This document shows, in pieces, positions 25,478 to 33,797 of a DNA stretch of 64,000 bases. Within the stretch, counting starts at the first letter, position 1; each line of letters starts with the position of its first letter. Below the pieces are notes generated by a model. It was given only the letters and a program-made list of their open reading frames with translations, searched no databases and was not told the origin of the DNA. Position numbers and translations under genes: made by a program. The stretch comes from JACVRW01 sp963813495 (lineage in GTDB: Bacteria > Actinomycetota > Thermoleophilia > Solirubrobacterales > Thermoleophilaceae), in assembly GCA_963813495.1 (NCBI GenBank), contig CAWEZC010000003.1, positions 186,001 to 250,000 on the forward strand. Reading direction: 5' to 3'.

Positions 25478-26560
25478 TCAGACCGTGACGAGCTCCTTGG
25501 GAAAGCTCGTCAGGATCTCGGGCTCGCCGTCGGTGACGATCACGAGGTCCTCTATGCGCACCCCCACCGCGCCGGGCAGGTAGACGCCCGGCTCGACGGT
25601 CACCGCGTTGCCCGCCTCGAGCTCCCCCTCGGCGGTCTTGCCCAGGCGCGGCGCCTCGTGGACCTCCAGGCCCACGCCGTGTCCCAGCCCGTGGCCGAAG
25701 CGCTCGCCGTGTCCGGCCGCCTCGATGATGTCGCGGGCCACCGCGTCGACCGCCGCACAGCCCGCGCCAGCGCGCACGGCGCCGAGCGCCTCCTGCTGGG
25801 CGCGCAGCACGAGCTCGTAGACCTCGAGGGCCATGTCGCCGAGCGGCCCCGTGGCGATCGTGCGCGTGCAGTCGGAGCAGTAGCCGTCGACCTGGGCGCC
25901 CATGTCGATGACCACGAGCGTCCCCTTCGGGATGGGCTCCGGGCGTGGCACCGCGTGGGGCAGCGCGCCGTGCGCGCCGGAGGCCACGATGGGATCGAAG
26001 GAAGGGCCCTCGGCGCCACGGTCCTCCATGAAGCGGACGAGCTCGATCGCCACCTCGCGCTCCGTGCGCCCGGCGAGGCCACGCTCGAGCAGGGACCCGT
26101 AGGCCTCGGTGGCCAGCTCGGCCGCGGCCCGCATGGCCTCCACCTCGTGGGGGTCCTTGACCGCCCGCAGCCTCTCCACGAGACCACCGGCGGGCACGAG
26201 CTCCACGCCCTCCCCCGCCTTCTCGCCGAGCTTGCGCCAGAGCCCGACGCTGACGTGGTCGTCGTCGAAGCCGGCGCGGGCCCGCAGCCGGCGGGCCATG
26301 TCGCCCGCCATGTCGCGCCCCACCTCCACCGCCTCGTAGCCGTGCACCTGACCGGCGGCCTGCTCGACATAGCGGAAGTCGGTCAAGAAGAGCCGTTCCT
26401 CGGGCGTGACGAGGCAGGCGCCATTGCTGCCCGTGAAGCCGGTGAGGTAGCGCACGTCGAGAAGGTGGGTTACGAGCAGGCAGTCGAGCTCGCGCTCGGC
26501 AAGCAGCTCCACCAGCCGGTCCCCGCGCGCCTGCACGGCGTTCACGGCCTGCACGTTCAC
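25478..26560 (-). CDS. pepQ: Xaa-Pro aminopeptidase (M24B)
   Basis: 360-residue pita-bread-fold metallopeptidase that cleaves X-Pro bonds. The N-terminal creatinase-like domain (residues 1-130) is followed by the catalytic domain. Dimetal ligands: VVIDMGAQVDGYCSDCTRT (two Asp), FGHGLGHGVGLEVHEAP (His), VEPGVYLPG (Glu) and RIEDLVIVT (Glu). The ATG at 26560 overlaps the aroQ stop. In many actinobacteria the aro genes are followed by this peptidase and efp; here efp lies elsewhere (8.7-9.3 kb). Confidence 0.92.
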   Translation of the reverse strand: MNVQAVNAVQARGDRLVELLAERELDCLLVTHLLDVRYLTGFTGSNGACLVTPEERLFLTDFRYVEQAAGQVHGYEAVEVGRDMAGDMARRLRARAGFDDDHVSVGLWRKLGEKAGEGVELVPAGGLVERLRAVKDPHEVEAMRAAAELATEAYGSLLERGLAGRTEREVAIELVRFMEDRGAEGPSFDPIVASGAHGALPHAVPRPEPIPKGTLVVIDMGAQVDGYCSDCTRTIATGPLGDMALEVYELVLRAQQEALGAVRAGAGCAAVDAVARDIIEAAGHGERFGHGLGHGVGLEVHEAPRLGKTAEGELEAGNAVTVEPGVYLPGAVGVRIEDLVIVTDGEPEILTSFPKELVTV

Positions 26561-26997
26561 CCCTGCATCCCCTCCTTCAGCATCTCGAGCGCCTCACGGT
26601 ATCCATCCACGCCCCTGCCCTGCACCGAGCCGAGGCAGAGGTCGCGGATCACGGATACCCGCCGCCACTCCTCGCGTTCGTCGACCGCGGACAGGTGGAC
26701 CTCGACGGCCGGCACCGCAGCCACCTCCAGCGCGTCGCGGATCGCCCACGAGTAGTGCGTCCATGCCCCCGGGTTGAGGATCACGCCGTCGGAGCTCTCT
26801 CCCGCCCGGTGCAGGAACTCGCAGTACTCGCCCTCGTGGTTTGACTGGTAGAAGCTGGCCTCGAGGCCCAGGGCGCGGGCGAAGTCCTGCACCCTGACCT
26901 CCAGCTCGGTCAACGACAGCCCGCCGTAGAGACCCGCGTCGCGCCGGTCGAGCACATCGAAGTTGACGCCGTGGATGACCTCGACTCGCGTGTTCAT
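26557..26997 (-). CDS. aroQ: Type II 3-dehydroquinate dehydratase
   Basis: 146-residue dodecameric-type enzyme of the shikimate pathway converting 3-dehydroquinate to 3-dehydroshikimate. The N-terminus VIHGVNFDVLDRRD corresponds to the usual GPNLNLLGxRE loop. YQSNHEGEYCEFLHRA is the conserved substrate region, ILNPGAWTHYSWAIRDAL the active-site Asn/His segment and VEVHLSAVDEREEWRRVSV the end. The catalytic Tyr of the lid loop would be in DAGLYGGLSL. ATG 26997 overlaps the aroKB stop. Confidence 0.9.
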   Translation of the reverse strand: MNTRVEVIHGVNFDVLDRRDAGLYGGLSLTELEVRVQDFARALGLEASFYQSNHEGEYCEFLHRAGESSDGVILNPGAWTHYSWAIRDALEVAAVPAVEVHLSAVDEREEWRRVSVIRDLCLGSVQGRGVDGYREALEMLKEGMQG

Positions 26998-28496
26998 GCG
27001 GCATGCACCTCCTGTACCGCTGCGCGCAGCGCATGGCTGTCGACCACGTGGCCCGGCGTGACCTCGCCCGGGGACTCGACGAGCACGAAGGGCACGCGAC
27101 CACTCGCGCGCTTCTTGTCGCGCTCGATCAACTCGAGCACCTCGTCGACCGAGGCACCGGAGAACGACAGCGGCAGCCCGCGCGCCTCCAGCAGCCGGCC
27201 GACCTCGTCGCGCAGGGCATCGCGGCTCGACAGTCGCAGCGCGACCTGCAGTCCGACGGCCACCGCCTCGCCGTGGCGGTAGCGCCCGTACGAGGTGGCC
27301 GCCTCGATCGCGTGCGCCACCGTGTGGCCGAGGTTCAGCACCTGACGGCGGCCCGCGTCGCGTTCGTCGGCCGCCACCACGGCGAGCTTGGTGCGCACGC
27401 AGCCCATGATCACCTCGGTGTCCACGTCCTCGCCCCTGCGCACGCGCGCCCACAGCGGCCCGCCGGCGATCAGGGCCGTCTTGACCACCTCCGCGTAACC
27501 GGCGGCCAGCTCTGCGGGCGGCAGCGTGCTCAGCAGGCCGGGATCGCAGAGCACGGCCGACGGCTGGTGGTAGGCACCCGCGTAGTTCTTGCCCTCGGGC
27601 AGGTCCACGCCGGTCTTGCCCCCGTAGGCGGAGTCGACCTGGGCCACCAGGCTGGTGGGCACCTGTACGTGGCGCGTGCCGCGCTGGTACAGGGCGGCAC
27701 ATAGGCCGGCCACGTCGCCCACCACGCCCCCGCCCACCGCCACCACGAGGTCGCCCCGCTCCGCCCCGGCGCGGGCCAGGGCGCGCAGCACCTGCTCTGC
27801 GCCTCCGAGCGTCTTGTGGGTCTCGCCCGCCGGAACCACGATCTGCTCCTCGGCATCCCCCAGCGGTGCGGCCCGGGCCACGTTCTCGTCGGTCACCACG
27901 AAGCGGCGTCCCTCGCGCGGGTAGAAGAAGCCGGAGGCGATGAGCCCCTCGGCGAGGAAGACCGGATACTCGCCCGAAGCGGCCGCGGCCCACACCAGCC
28001 GCGTGCCGGCAGGGGCGTCCTCGAGCGCGCGCACGGCGTGCACCGCGCGCCGGATGCTCTCGCGCTCGCCGGGCGGCACCACCACGTCGGCCACCGATTC
28101 GTAGAGCGTCGAACGGTCACGGTGCAGCTGCGCAAAGCGCTCGGGGTCGCGCGCCAGCGGCCGGCCGTGATTGGACGCCCGCCGCCACGCCTCCTCGGGC
28201 GCCACCTCCAGGTGCACCACGGTGTGGCCGCCGAGGGCCTCACGCACGGGTCCCGATCCCACCGCTCCGCCGCCGAGGGCGATCACCTGGGCGTCGGGCC
28301 GCTGGAGCAGCTCCAGCACCACCTCCTCTTCGCGGGCGCGGAAGGCCTGCTCGCCCTCACGGTCGAAGAACGCGGCGATCGGCTCCCCCAGCCGCTGCTC
28401 GAGCACGCGGTCGGAGTCGAGCGCCGCGCCCCCGAGCTCGGCGGCGAGCGCCCGGGCGGCGGTCGACTTCCCCGCCCCCATGAACCCCACCAGCAC
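26994..28496 (-). CDS. aroKB: Bifunctional shikimate kinase / 3-dehydroquinate synthase fusion
   Basis: 500 residues in one uninterrupted frame. Residues 1-165 are shikimate kinase: VGFMGAGKSTAARALA (Walker A), LDSDRVLEQRLG, FFDREGEQAFRAREE and ALGGGAVGS. Residues 170-500 are 3-dehydroquinate synthase: VAVGGGVVGDVAGLCAALYQRG, PTSLVAQVDSAYGGKTGVD, the zinc-site Glu in AAGYAEVVKTALI, and the His ligands in NLGHTVAHAIEAAT and YRHGEAVAVG. The two shikimate-pathway steps are thus on one polypeptide. GTG start at 28496 directly before the kinase strand, 14 bases after the aroC stop. Confidence 0.95.
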   Translation of the reverse strand: MLVGFMGAGKSTAARALAAELGGAALDSDRVLEQRLGEPIAAFFDREGEQAFRAREEEVVLELLQRPDAQVIALGGGAVGSGPVREALGGHTVVHLEVAPEEAWRRASNHGRPLARDPERFAQLHRDRSTLYESVADVVVPPGERESIRRAVHAVRALEDAPAGTRLVWAAAASGEYPVFLAEGLIASGFFYPREGRRFVVTDENVARAAPLGDAEEQIVVPAGETHKTLGGAEQVLRALARAGAERGDLVVAVGGGVVGDVAGLCAALYQRGTRHVQVPTSLVAQVDSAYGGKTGVDLPEGKNYAGAYHQPSAVLCDPGLLSTLPPAELAAGYAEVVKTALIAGGPLWARVRRGEDVDTEVIMGCVRTKLAVVAADERDAGRRQVLNLGHTVAHAIEAATSYGRYRHGEAVAVGLQVALRLSSRDALRDEVGRLLEARGLPLSFSGASVDEVLELIERDKKRASGRVPFVLVESPGEVTPGHVVDSHALRAAVQEVHAA

Positions 28497-28510
28497 CAGC
28501 GCTCTGCCCG

Positions 28511-29680
28511 CTATCGGTGACGCCTCCAGCCGATGCGCTCCTCGTAGGCGCGCAAAGCAGCCCGGGCGTCGTCGATGTGATCGCCGCCGAGCTTGTCGCG
28601 GTAGGCGGCGCCCAGCACCAGCGCCACCATTGCCTCTCCCACCACCGCGGCGGCGGGCACCGTGCAGGAATCGGTGCGCTCGCGCAGCGCCTGAGCGGGC
28701 TCCTTGGTCTGTGTGTCCACCGAGCGCAGCGGCTTGGTCAGCGTGGGCAGGGGCTTCATCGCCCCCACCACCACCAGCGGATCACCGGTGGTCATGCCTC
28801 CCTCGAGGCCGCCGGCCCGGTTGGTCTCGCGGTAGTAGCCGCGCTCGTCGGAGAAGAAGATCTCGTCGTGGGCCAGCGAGCCCACCCGCTCGGCCAGGCC
28901 GAAGCCGTCACCGATGCCCACGCCCTTCATCGCCTGAATCGACATGACCGCCCCCGCCAGGCGCCCGTCGAGGCGCTCCTCCCAGGAGATATGCGAGCCG
29001 ATGCCCGGCACCAGCCCGAAGGCGATCACCTCGAAGGTCCCGCCGAGGGACTCGTTGGCCTTGCGGGCCGCGTTGATCTCAGCCACCATCGCCTCGCTCG
29101 CGGCCGGATCGAGCGAACGCACCGGCGACTCGTCGACGCCCGCGAAGCTGTCGGGGCGGAGGCCGTTCTGCCCGGGTGCGGAGACGCTCCCGATCCGGGT
29201 CACGTGCGAATGGACCGACACGCCCAGCTCGCGCAGGAAGGCCTTGGCCAGGGCACCTGCCGCCACGCGGGCGGCGGTCTCGCGCGCGGAGGCGCGCTCG
29301 AGAACGTTGCGCACGTCGGTGAAGCCGTACTTCTGCAGGCCCGCGAGGTCGGCGTGGCCGGGCCGCGGCAGGTGCACCTCGGCCACCTCGGCCTCCACCG
29401 GCCAGGGGTTCATCCGCTCCTCCCAGTTCTGGTAGTCGCGGTTCTCGATGCGCAGGGCCACGGCGCTGCCCAGGGTCCGCCCATGGCGCACCCCGGAGGT
29501 CACCTCGGCGCGGTCCTTCTCGATCTTCATGCGCCCGCCGCGGCCGTGTCCGAGCTGGCGCCGGGCGAGGTCGCGATCGATGTCATCGGGGCGCAGCTCG
29601 AGGCCGGCCGGTAGGCCTTCGACCACGGCCGTCAGGCCGGGGCCGTGGGATTCACCTGCGGTTACGAAGTGCAAAGACAA
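28511..29680 (-). CDS. aroC: Chorismate synthase
   Basis: About 389 residues. This FMN-dependent enzyme makes chorismate from EPSP. Conserved N-terminus LHFVTAGESHGPGLTAVVEG, then ARRQLGHGRGGRMKIEKD, SARETAARVAAGALAK and, near the C-terminus, GGMTTGDPLVVVGAMKPLPT then RTDSCTVPAAAVVGEAM. The start is uncertain: TTG 29680 or TTG 29674 give the usual short N-terminus, whereas ATG 29725 would add about 15 residues. A terminator-like hairpin (29681-29715) lies exactly between these choices, so start choice decides whether it is in the leader or the coding region. Followed by aroKB, aroQ and pepQ. Confidence 0.93.
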   Translation of the reverse strand: MSLHFVTAGESHGPGLTAVVEGLPAGLELRPDDIDRDLARRQLGHGRGGRMKIEKDRAEVTSGVRHGRTLGSAVALRIENRDYQNWEERMNPWPVEAEVAEVHLPRPGHADLAGLQKYGFTDVRNVLERASARETAARVAAGALAKAFLRELGVSVHSHVTRIGSVSAPGQNGLRPDSFAGVDESPVRSLDPAASEAMVAEINAARKANESLGGTFEVIAFGLVPGIGSHISWEERLDGRLAGAVMSIQAMKGVGIGDGFGLAERVGSLAHDEIFFSDERGYYRETNRAGGLEGGMTTGDPLVVVGAMKPLPTLTKPLRSVDTQTKEPAQALRERTDSCTVPAAAVVGEAMVALVLGAAYRDKLGGDHIDDARAALRAYEERIGWRRHR

Positions 29681-29715
29681 AGCGCCCAACACCCTACTGA
29701 CGGGTGCTGGGCGCT
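29681..29715 (-). terminator. Intrinsic terminator or attenuator hairpin before aroC
   Basis: 14-bp stem (29681-29694 with 29702-29715) and a 7-base loop. The single imperfect pair becomes a U-G wobble only in the minus-strand RNA, and the minus strand continues TTGTCTTTG, a U-rich tail. Both support leftward function, 30 bases after the stop of the calcium-repeat protein at the end of the pilus cluster. The tail overlaps the likely aroC start codon. Confidence 0.75.
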
Positions 29716-29744
29716 CGGTCTGCATCAAGACCCTGTGGGAGGGA

Positions 29745-31136
29745 TCAGCCGTCAGGCGTCACAGGGTGGACGGCGGGATAGCCGCCCGGCGGGTCGGGGC
29801 CGATCGGAGGCACTTCATCGCTGTCGTAGTAACCGAACGGCGGGTGGGAGTGGCAGCGCTCCGAGTTGAAGGGCTTACAGGGGTTGAAGGGATTCACATA
29901 GGCCCAGGGGTTGGCGGCCGAGGGGAAGAGGACGATCGCGTCGTTCATCCAGTCGGCGGGCCGGCGGACCTCGAACTGGTTGGTTAGTCCGTCGTGGTCG
30001 TTGTCGTCGAAGCCGTCGAGCACGCCGTCGCCGTCCATGTCGGGATCGACGTGAGCGTTGTACGCCGGTGCCGTGTCCTCGTTGTCGAGGAAGTCGATCT
30101 CCGGGTACTTCGACTCCCTGGGCTCGAGCTTGCCGTTGTGCTGGGCCGGCCACCATTCCTCGGTCATGCGGCCGCGCAGCTCGTCCCAGTTGGCCAGCCC
30201 GTCGGCGTCCGCGTCACGCTCGTCGTCGGAGAGCTCGCCGTTGTTGTCGATGTCCGTGGCCCAGTTGTAGAGCACGTCGGCCGGAGCGGACGGGGGCGGC
30301 GAGTCGATCGACTTCTGGAGTCCGTCGCTGTACAGGAGCCCGCTCAAAGAGCCGGGATGCGAGCCTCGCCGAGCGCCGTCGGCCGAGTAATTCAGCCAGA
30401 GCAGGAACTCCTCGCGCAGCTTGAGCCCGTCGCCGTCGTAGTCCGTACCGCCGGGGACACCGTCGGAGGGGTCGAGCGGGTTGGGATAGGGCCGCTTGCC
30501 CGGGTAGGGCAGCGGGCTGGTGCGGGGATAGTGGTTGAGGTCGATGGCCGCCTGGTACTCGTAGCCGTCCTCCACCGAATCTCCATCGGTGTCGGCGATG
30601 CAGGGGTCGAGCTTCAGCTGTGCCTCGAGATTGTTGGAGAGCAGGTCGCCGTCGTAGTCGGTGCCGGGGCAGCCGGCCGCGCCGGCACCCCCGCCACCGC
30701 CGGGGCCCGAGCCGCTGCTGGCGGGAACCACCACCGGCGAGAGCCGGCGCGAGGTGAACTTGCTGAACTTGCCGGCCAGCACGCGCAGCTTGAAGCGCGT
30801 GGACTTGGGGCCGCTCGAGCCCTTGGCCACCAGGCGCGCCACGGCGGGCGGCACGGCGACCACGAGCTTGGTGCGGCTCGCGCGGCGTGGCTTGGCGAAA
30901 GCGCTACGGCCGTCCGGGCCACGGAAGATCACGGTGTTCTTGGCGCGCTTGGCCTTGAAGTGGCGCCCCCGGATCGTGAGCAGCGCGCCCACGCGGATGC
31001 GCATCGGCGTGACGCGCGTGATGGTCGGCACCGAAGCGCTCGACTTCTTCTTGCTGGGGGCGGCGCCCGCCGCCGTGGGCAGCATCAGAAGGGCCGCGGA
31101 GACCAGCGTCAGGCAGATGATGACGATACGTCGCAT
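29745..31136 (-). CDS. Secreted IPT/TIG-like protein with Asp-rich calcium-binding (TSP3-like) repeats
   Basis: 463 residues. Signal peptide MRRIVIICLTLVSAALLMLP ending near AGAA, then an IPT/TIG-like beta domain (about 38-130: ITRVTPMRIRVGALLTIRG, FKLRVLAGKFS) and a Gly-rich linker. From residue 160 on there are repeated Asp loops: GTDYDGDLLSNNLE, DTDGDSVEDGYEY, GTDYDGDGLKLREE, DIDNNGELSDDERDADADG, DPDMDGDGVLDGFDDNDHDG. These are thrombospondin type-3/dockerin-like calcium loops. It lies ten bases after the PilP-position gene at the end of the pilus operon and before the terminator. It is probably a surface or pilus-associated calcium-binding protein, perhaps an adhesin; function is not demonstrated. 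Confidence 0.85.
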   Translation of the reverse strand: MRRIVIICLTLVSAALLMLPTAAGAAPSKKKSSASVPTITRVTPMRIRVGALLTIRGRHFKAKRAKNTVIFRGPDGRSAFAKPRRASRTKLVVAVPPAVARLVAKGSSGPKSTRFKLRVLAGKFSKFTSRRLSPVVVPASSGSGPGGGGGAGAAGCPGTDYDGDLLSNNLEAQLKLDPCIADTDGDSVEDGYEYQAAIDLNHYPRTSPLPYPGKRPYPNPLDPSDGVPGGTDYDGDGLKLREEFLLWLNYSADGARRGSHPGSLSGLLYSDGLQKSIDSPPPSAPADVLYNWATDIDNNGELSDDERDADADGLANWDELRGRMTEEWWPAQHNGKLEPRESKYPEIDFLDNEDTAPAYNAHVDPDMDGDGVLDGFDDNDHDGLTNQFEVRRPADWMNDAIVLFPSAANPWAYVNPFNPCKPFNSERCHSHPPFGYYDSDEVPPIGPDPPGGYPAVHPVTPDG

Positions 31137-31145
31137 GCCCTCTCC

Positions 31146-32102
31146 CTATCGGCGATCGGTGTCGCGGTTTGAGTCGTCGAAGCTGTCAGTGGCCACGACT
31201 ACGAGGTCGGCCACCAGCGGGGGAACGAAGCGCCGCGAGGGGCCCATGGCCGCCCGCGCGCGGGCGCCGCTGGCCTTCGCGCCCTTGGCGCTCTTGGCCT
31301 TCGGCGAAACCGCGACCCTGCGGATCTCGTCGATGCGCACGGTGTAGCTGTCGCCGTCCTCCTCGCTGAACACGTGCTCCGAGCCGGCGCCGATGTACGC
31401 GAAGGCGCAGTCGGCGTTGCTGGGCTTGCAGCGCCCTTCGCCCGCCGCCTTGAGCGTCGAGTCGACCAGGAAGACGGCGTTGCCGCCCTCCGCCGTCACG
31501 CCCATGAAGATGAGCAGCGGCGAGGCCTGGCTGGGGAGCATGTCGAGCTTCTCGAGGCCCTTGATCCTCCGGGTGCGCCCATTGGCGCTGAAGGTCACGT
31601 CGACCACGTACTTGTAGGTGGTCGTGGTCGTCGTTGTGCCGCCGCCGGTATCGCCCCCGCCCGTGGTGCCGCCCCCGGTGGTGCCGCCACCGGACGTCGT
31701 ACCGGAGCCTGAGCCGCCAGTGGGGCCGGAGCTGCCCGACGGCTCGCCCGCCGGGCCCGAGTCGCTGCCGGGGCCGGCTTGCGTGCCGGTGTCCGGCTCG
31801 TCGTCGCTCTTGAGCACCTTGGTCGGGGGCCGGAACGGATCCGAGGGATCGAACACGCCCAGGGTCGACCCAGAGCCGCCGCTGCTCGGCTCGCTGAGCT
31901 CCACCTGCGCGAGCGCAGCGACTTCCTTGTCCTGGTCTTGGGTGGGAGGAGCCGCGTTGGCCGCGGGCGGCGGGCCCGGGTCCTCGGCCGGCTTGGCCAG
32001 CAGGACCGGGACGGCCGCGAGGCCGAGCAGCAGGACCAGGGCCACGGGCCACAGGCGCTTGTCGCGCAGGTCCTGCCAGAGATCGAGTGCGAAGACTTTC
32101 AT
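31146..32102 (-). CDS. Type IV pilus-associated membrane protein in the PilP position
   Basis: 318 residues, ATG 32102. A short cytoplasmic N-terminus MKVFALDLWQDLRDKRLW is followed by one membrane helix (VALVLLLGLAAVPVLLA). Then comes a long low-complexity Pro/Gly/Ser/Thr region with seven consecutive Thr at its end (about residues 75-160) and a folded C-terminal domain (YKYVVDVTFSANGRTRRIKG to RRVAVSP). The placement directly after pilO suggests a PilP-like periplasm-facing role, but sequence similarity to PilP is not evident to me. The C-terminal 50 residues are basic and Ala-rich. Confidence 0.75.
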   Translation of the reverse strand: MKVFALDLWQDLRDKRLWPVALVLLLGLAAVPVLLAKPAEDPGPPPAANAAPPTQDQDKEVAALAQVELSEPSSGGSGSTLGVFDPSDPFRPPTKVLKSDDEPDTGTQAGPGSDSGPAGEPSGSSGPTGGSGSGTTSGGGTTGGGTTGGGDTGGGTTTTTTTYKYVVDVTFSANGRTRRIKGLEKLDMLPSQASPLLIFMGVTAEGGNAVFLVDSTLKAAGEGRCKPSNADCAFAYIGAGSEHVFSEEDGDSYTVRIDEIRRVAVSPKAKSAKGAKASGARARAAMGPSRRFVPPLVADLVVVATDSFDDSNRDTDRR

Positions 32103-32115
32103 CGGCTTGGGTTCC

Positions 32116-33096
32116 TTACGGAGTCGCGGCTGCGGTCGGGGCCGGCGGTGCCGCCGGCGCGCTGTCCTCGGTGGAGGCCGGCGTGCTGGCGGGAGTGGTG
32201 CCGGTCGGACCCTGCGGGGTGGCGCCGGCGGTGGTGCCCTCGACCTTGGGGGAGAGGTAGACCGTGGCGTTGATCTCAGCCTTGATCTTGGGGAAGAGCA
32301 GCGGGTCGCTCGAGTAGTTGACGCCCTCGATCGTGATCAGGCGACCACCGACGACCACGTTGGTCCCGGCCACTCGGACGAACCTCTTCACGTCATGGAA
32401 GAAGTCGGCCATGTTGAAGAAGTTCCCGACGAACTCGAGCTCGAGTGGCACGGTCTCCAGACCGCCCGAGGAGCCCGTCGCCGGGGGAGCTCCGGCTGCG
32501 GCAGCGCCGCCGCCCACCGGCAGTCCCTGGCCCGAAGAGGTCGATGTCTGAGCGTCTGCAGGATCCACGCCGGACTGTTCGGCGGCCGCGTTGCGCTGAT
32601 CCGTCGTGGCCGCCGCGTTGTTGGCGGACTCGGCCGCCGAGCCGGGCGCCGACTGGGCCTGCTCGCCGCCGGCCGCCGCGGGGGTCGCCTCGCCGCTGCC
32701 GTTGGGCTGGGGGGAGGAGCCGTCCGCGGGGGGAGCGGCGGGTGCGGCCGCCACGGCGCTGCGCTCGCCCGTGGCGATCTTGGTGAAGCGGATACCGGTG
32801 CCCGCCGCGGCCTGGTCCAGCTGGACGATCAGGCTGGGCATGTCGATGCCGGAGGGGATGGCCTTGCCGAGCCGGACGATCTCGCCATAGTCCGAGGCGA
32901 AGTCGGTCTGAGCGGCGCTGGCCTGGTCCACGGCCGCCTGAGCGGTCTCGACGCGCCGCTCCTGCTTGACGGCCGCGGATTCTGACTTGGTCACCTCGTC
33001 GCGCTTCGGCGACAGCAGCAGGAACCAATAGGCCACCAGGACCAGGATCGGCACTACGGCGATCAGAATCTTGCGGTCGCGGTCGCTGAGACTCAC
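32116..33096 (-). CDS. pilO: Type IV pilus assembly protein PilO
   Basis: 326 residues. A short cytoplasmic tail (MSLSDRDRKILIAVVPIL) leads into one membrane helix, a coiled coil (KSESAAVKQERRVETAQAAV) and a ferredoxin-like domain. The latter is split by a long Ala/Pro/Gly/Ser insertion (about residues 115-210) before PLELEFVGNFFNMADFFHDVKRF and VNYSSDPLLFPKIKAEINATVYL. PilO pairs with PilN to connect PilM to the pilus machine. The ATG overlaps the pilN stop. The insertion and a Pro/Thr/Ala-rich C-terminal tail are unusually long compared with proteobacterial PilO (about 200 residues). Confidence 0.88.
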   Translation of the reverse strand: MSLSDRDRKILIAVVPILVLVAYWFLLLSPKRDEVTKSESAAVKQERRVETAQAAVDQASAAQTDFASDYGEIVRLGKAIPSGIDMPSLIVQLDQAAAGTGIRFTKIATGERSAVAAAPAAPPADGSSPQPNGSGEATPAAAGGEQAQSAPGSAAESANNAAATTDQRNAAAEQSGVDPADAQTSTSSGQGLPVGGGAAAAGAPPATGSSGGLETVPLELEFVGNFFNMADFFHDVKRFVRVAGTNVVVGGRLITIEGVNYSSDPLLFPKIKAEINATVYLSPKVEGTTAGATPQGPTGTTPASTPASTEDSAPAAPPAPTAAATP

Positions 33097-33797
33097 GATC
33101 CACCTCCGAGCGAAGCGGGCACGCGGACGGATCCGCGCGGGGCCTCCTTCACCGGCGCCGCCGGCGCGAAGGAAACCGTCACGTCGAACTGGTAGAGAGA
33201 GCCGCAGCTGTCGATGCCGGCGTCGGTGCCACCCTGCTCCTGAGCCGACTCATTCAGCTTGACGTCCGTAACGCGGTGCATCTCGCGCATGCGGACCATG
33301 AGCTTGGCGACCTCGGACTGGTGCCTCGTGCAGCCGACGAAGGTGGCAGCCGGAGTGACCGCGGCGACGGTTTGTCCCGTGGCCGCGGCCGCAGCGGCCG
33401 AGCCTGTCTGGTTGGGGTCACCGAGCACCGAGGCCTGGGTCGTCTGCAGCCAGCTACCCGCGGGCATGATCAGCGAGACCTCGCGCATGAGGCGCTCCCA
33501 ATCGAAGCGCGTCTGAGCGGCGACCATGACGGAAGCGAGACGCTGCTCCTTGATGGAGGCGAAGTCGGCGAAGGAGCCGAGCGCGGCGGCCTGCGCCTCG
33601 AGGGCGTCGGCCTCCTGCTTGGCCTCGGCGGCCTTGGTCTCGTTCTCGTTGATCGAGTTCCCGGTCGTCACGTAGGCCACCGCCATCACGAGCAGCACGG
33701 CGAGCAGGCCCAGGACGACGTAGGCGGCGCCACCGGAGCCATTGCCGCTCGCCCTCGCGCGCCGGTGCTCGCTGGGGATGAGGTTGACGGCCTTCAT
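33093..33797 (-). CDS. pilN: Type IV pilus assembly protein PilN
   Basis: 234 residues. The N-terminus MKAVNLIPSEHRRARA carries the NLIP motif that docks into PilM. One membrane helix (YVVLGLLAVLLVMAVAYV), a coiled coil and an extracytoplasmic domain follow (WERLMREVSLIMPAGSWL, LMVRMREMHRVTDVKLN, YQFDVTVSFAP). Two Cys (FVGCTRHQ and IDSCGSLY) may form a disulfide. Overlaps pilM upstream and pilO downstream. Confidence 0.9.
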   Translation of the reverse strand: MKAVNLIPSEHRRARASGNGSGGAAYVVLGLLAVLLVMAVAYVTTGNSINENETKAAEAKQEADALEAQAAALGSFADFASIKEQRLASVMVAAQTRFDWERLMREVSLIMPAGSWLQTTQASVLGDPNQTGSAAAAAATGQTVAAVTPAATFVGCTRHQSEVAKLMVRMREMHRVTDVKLNESAQEQGGTDAGIDSCGSLYQFDVTVSFAPAAPVKEAPRGSVRVPASLGGGS

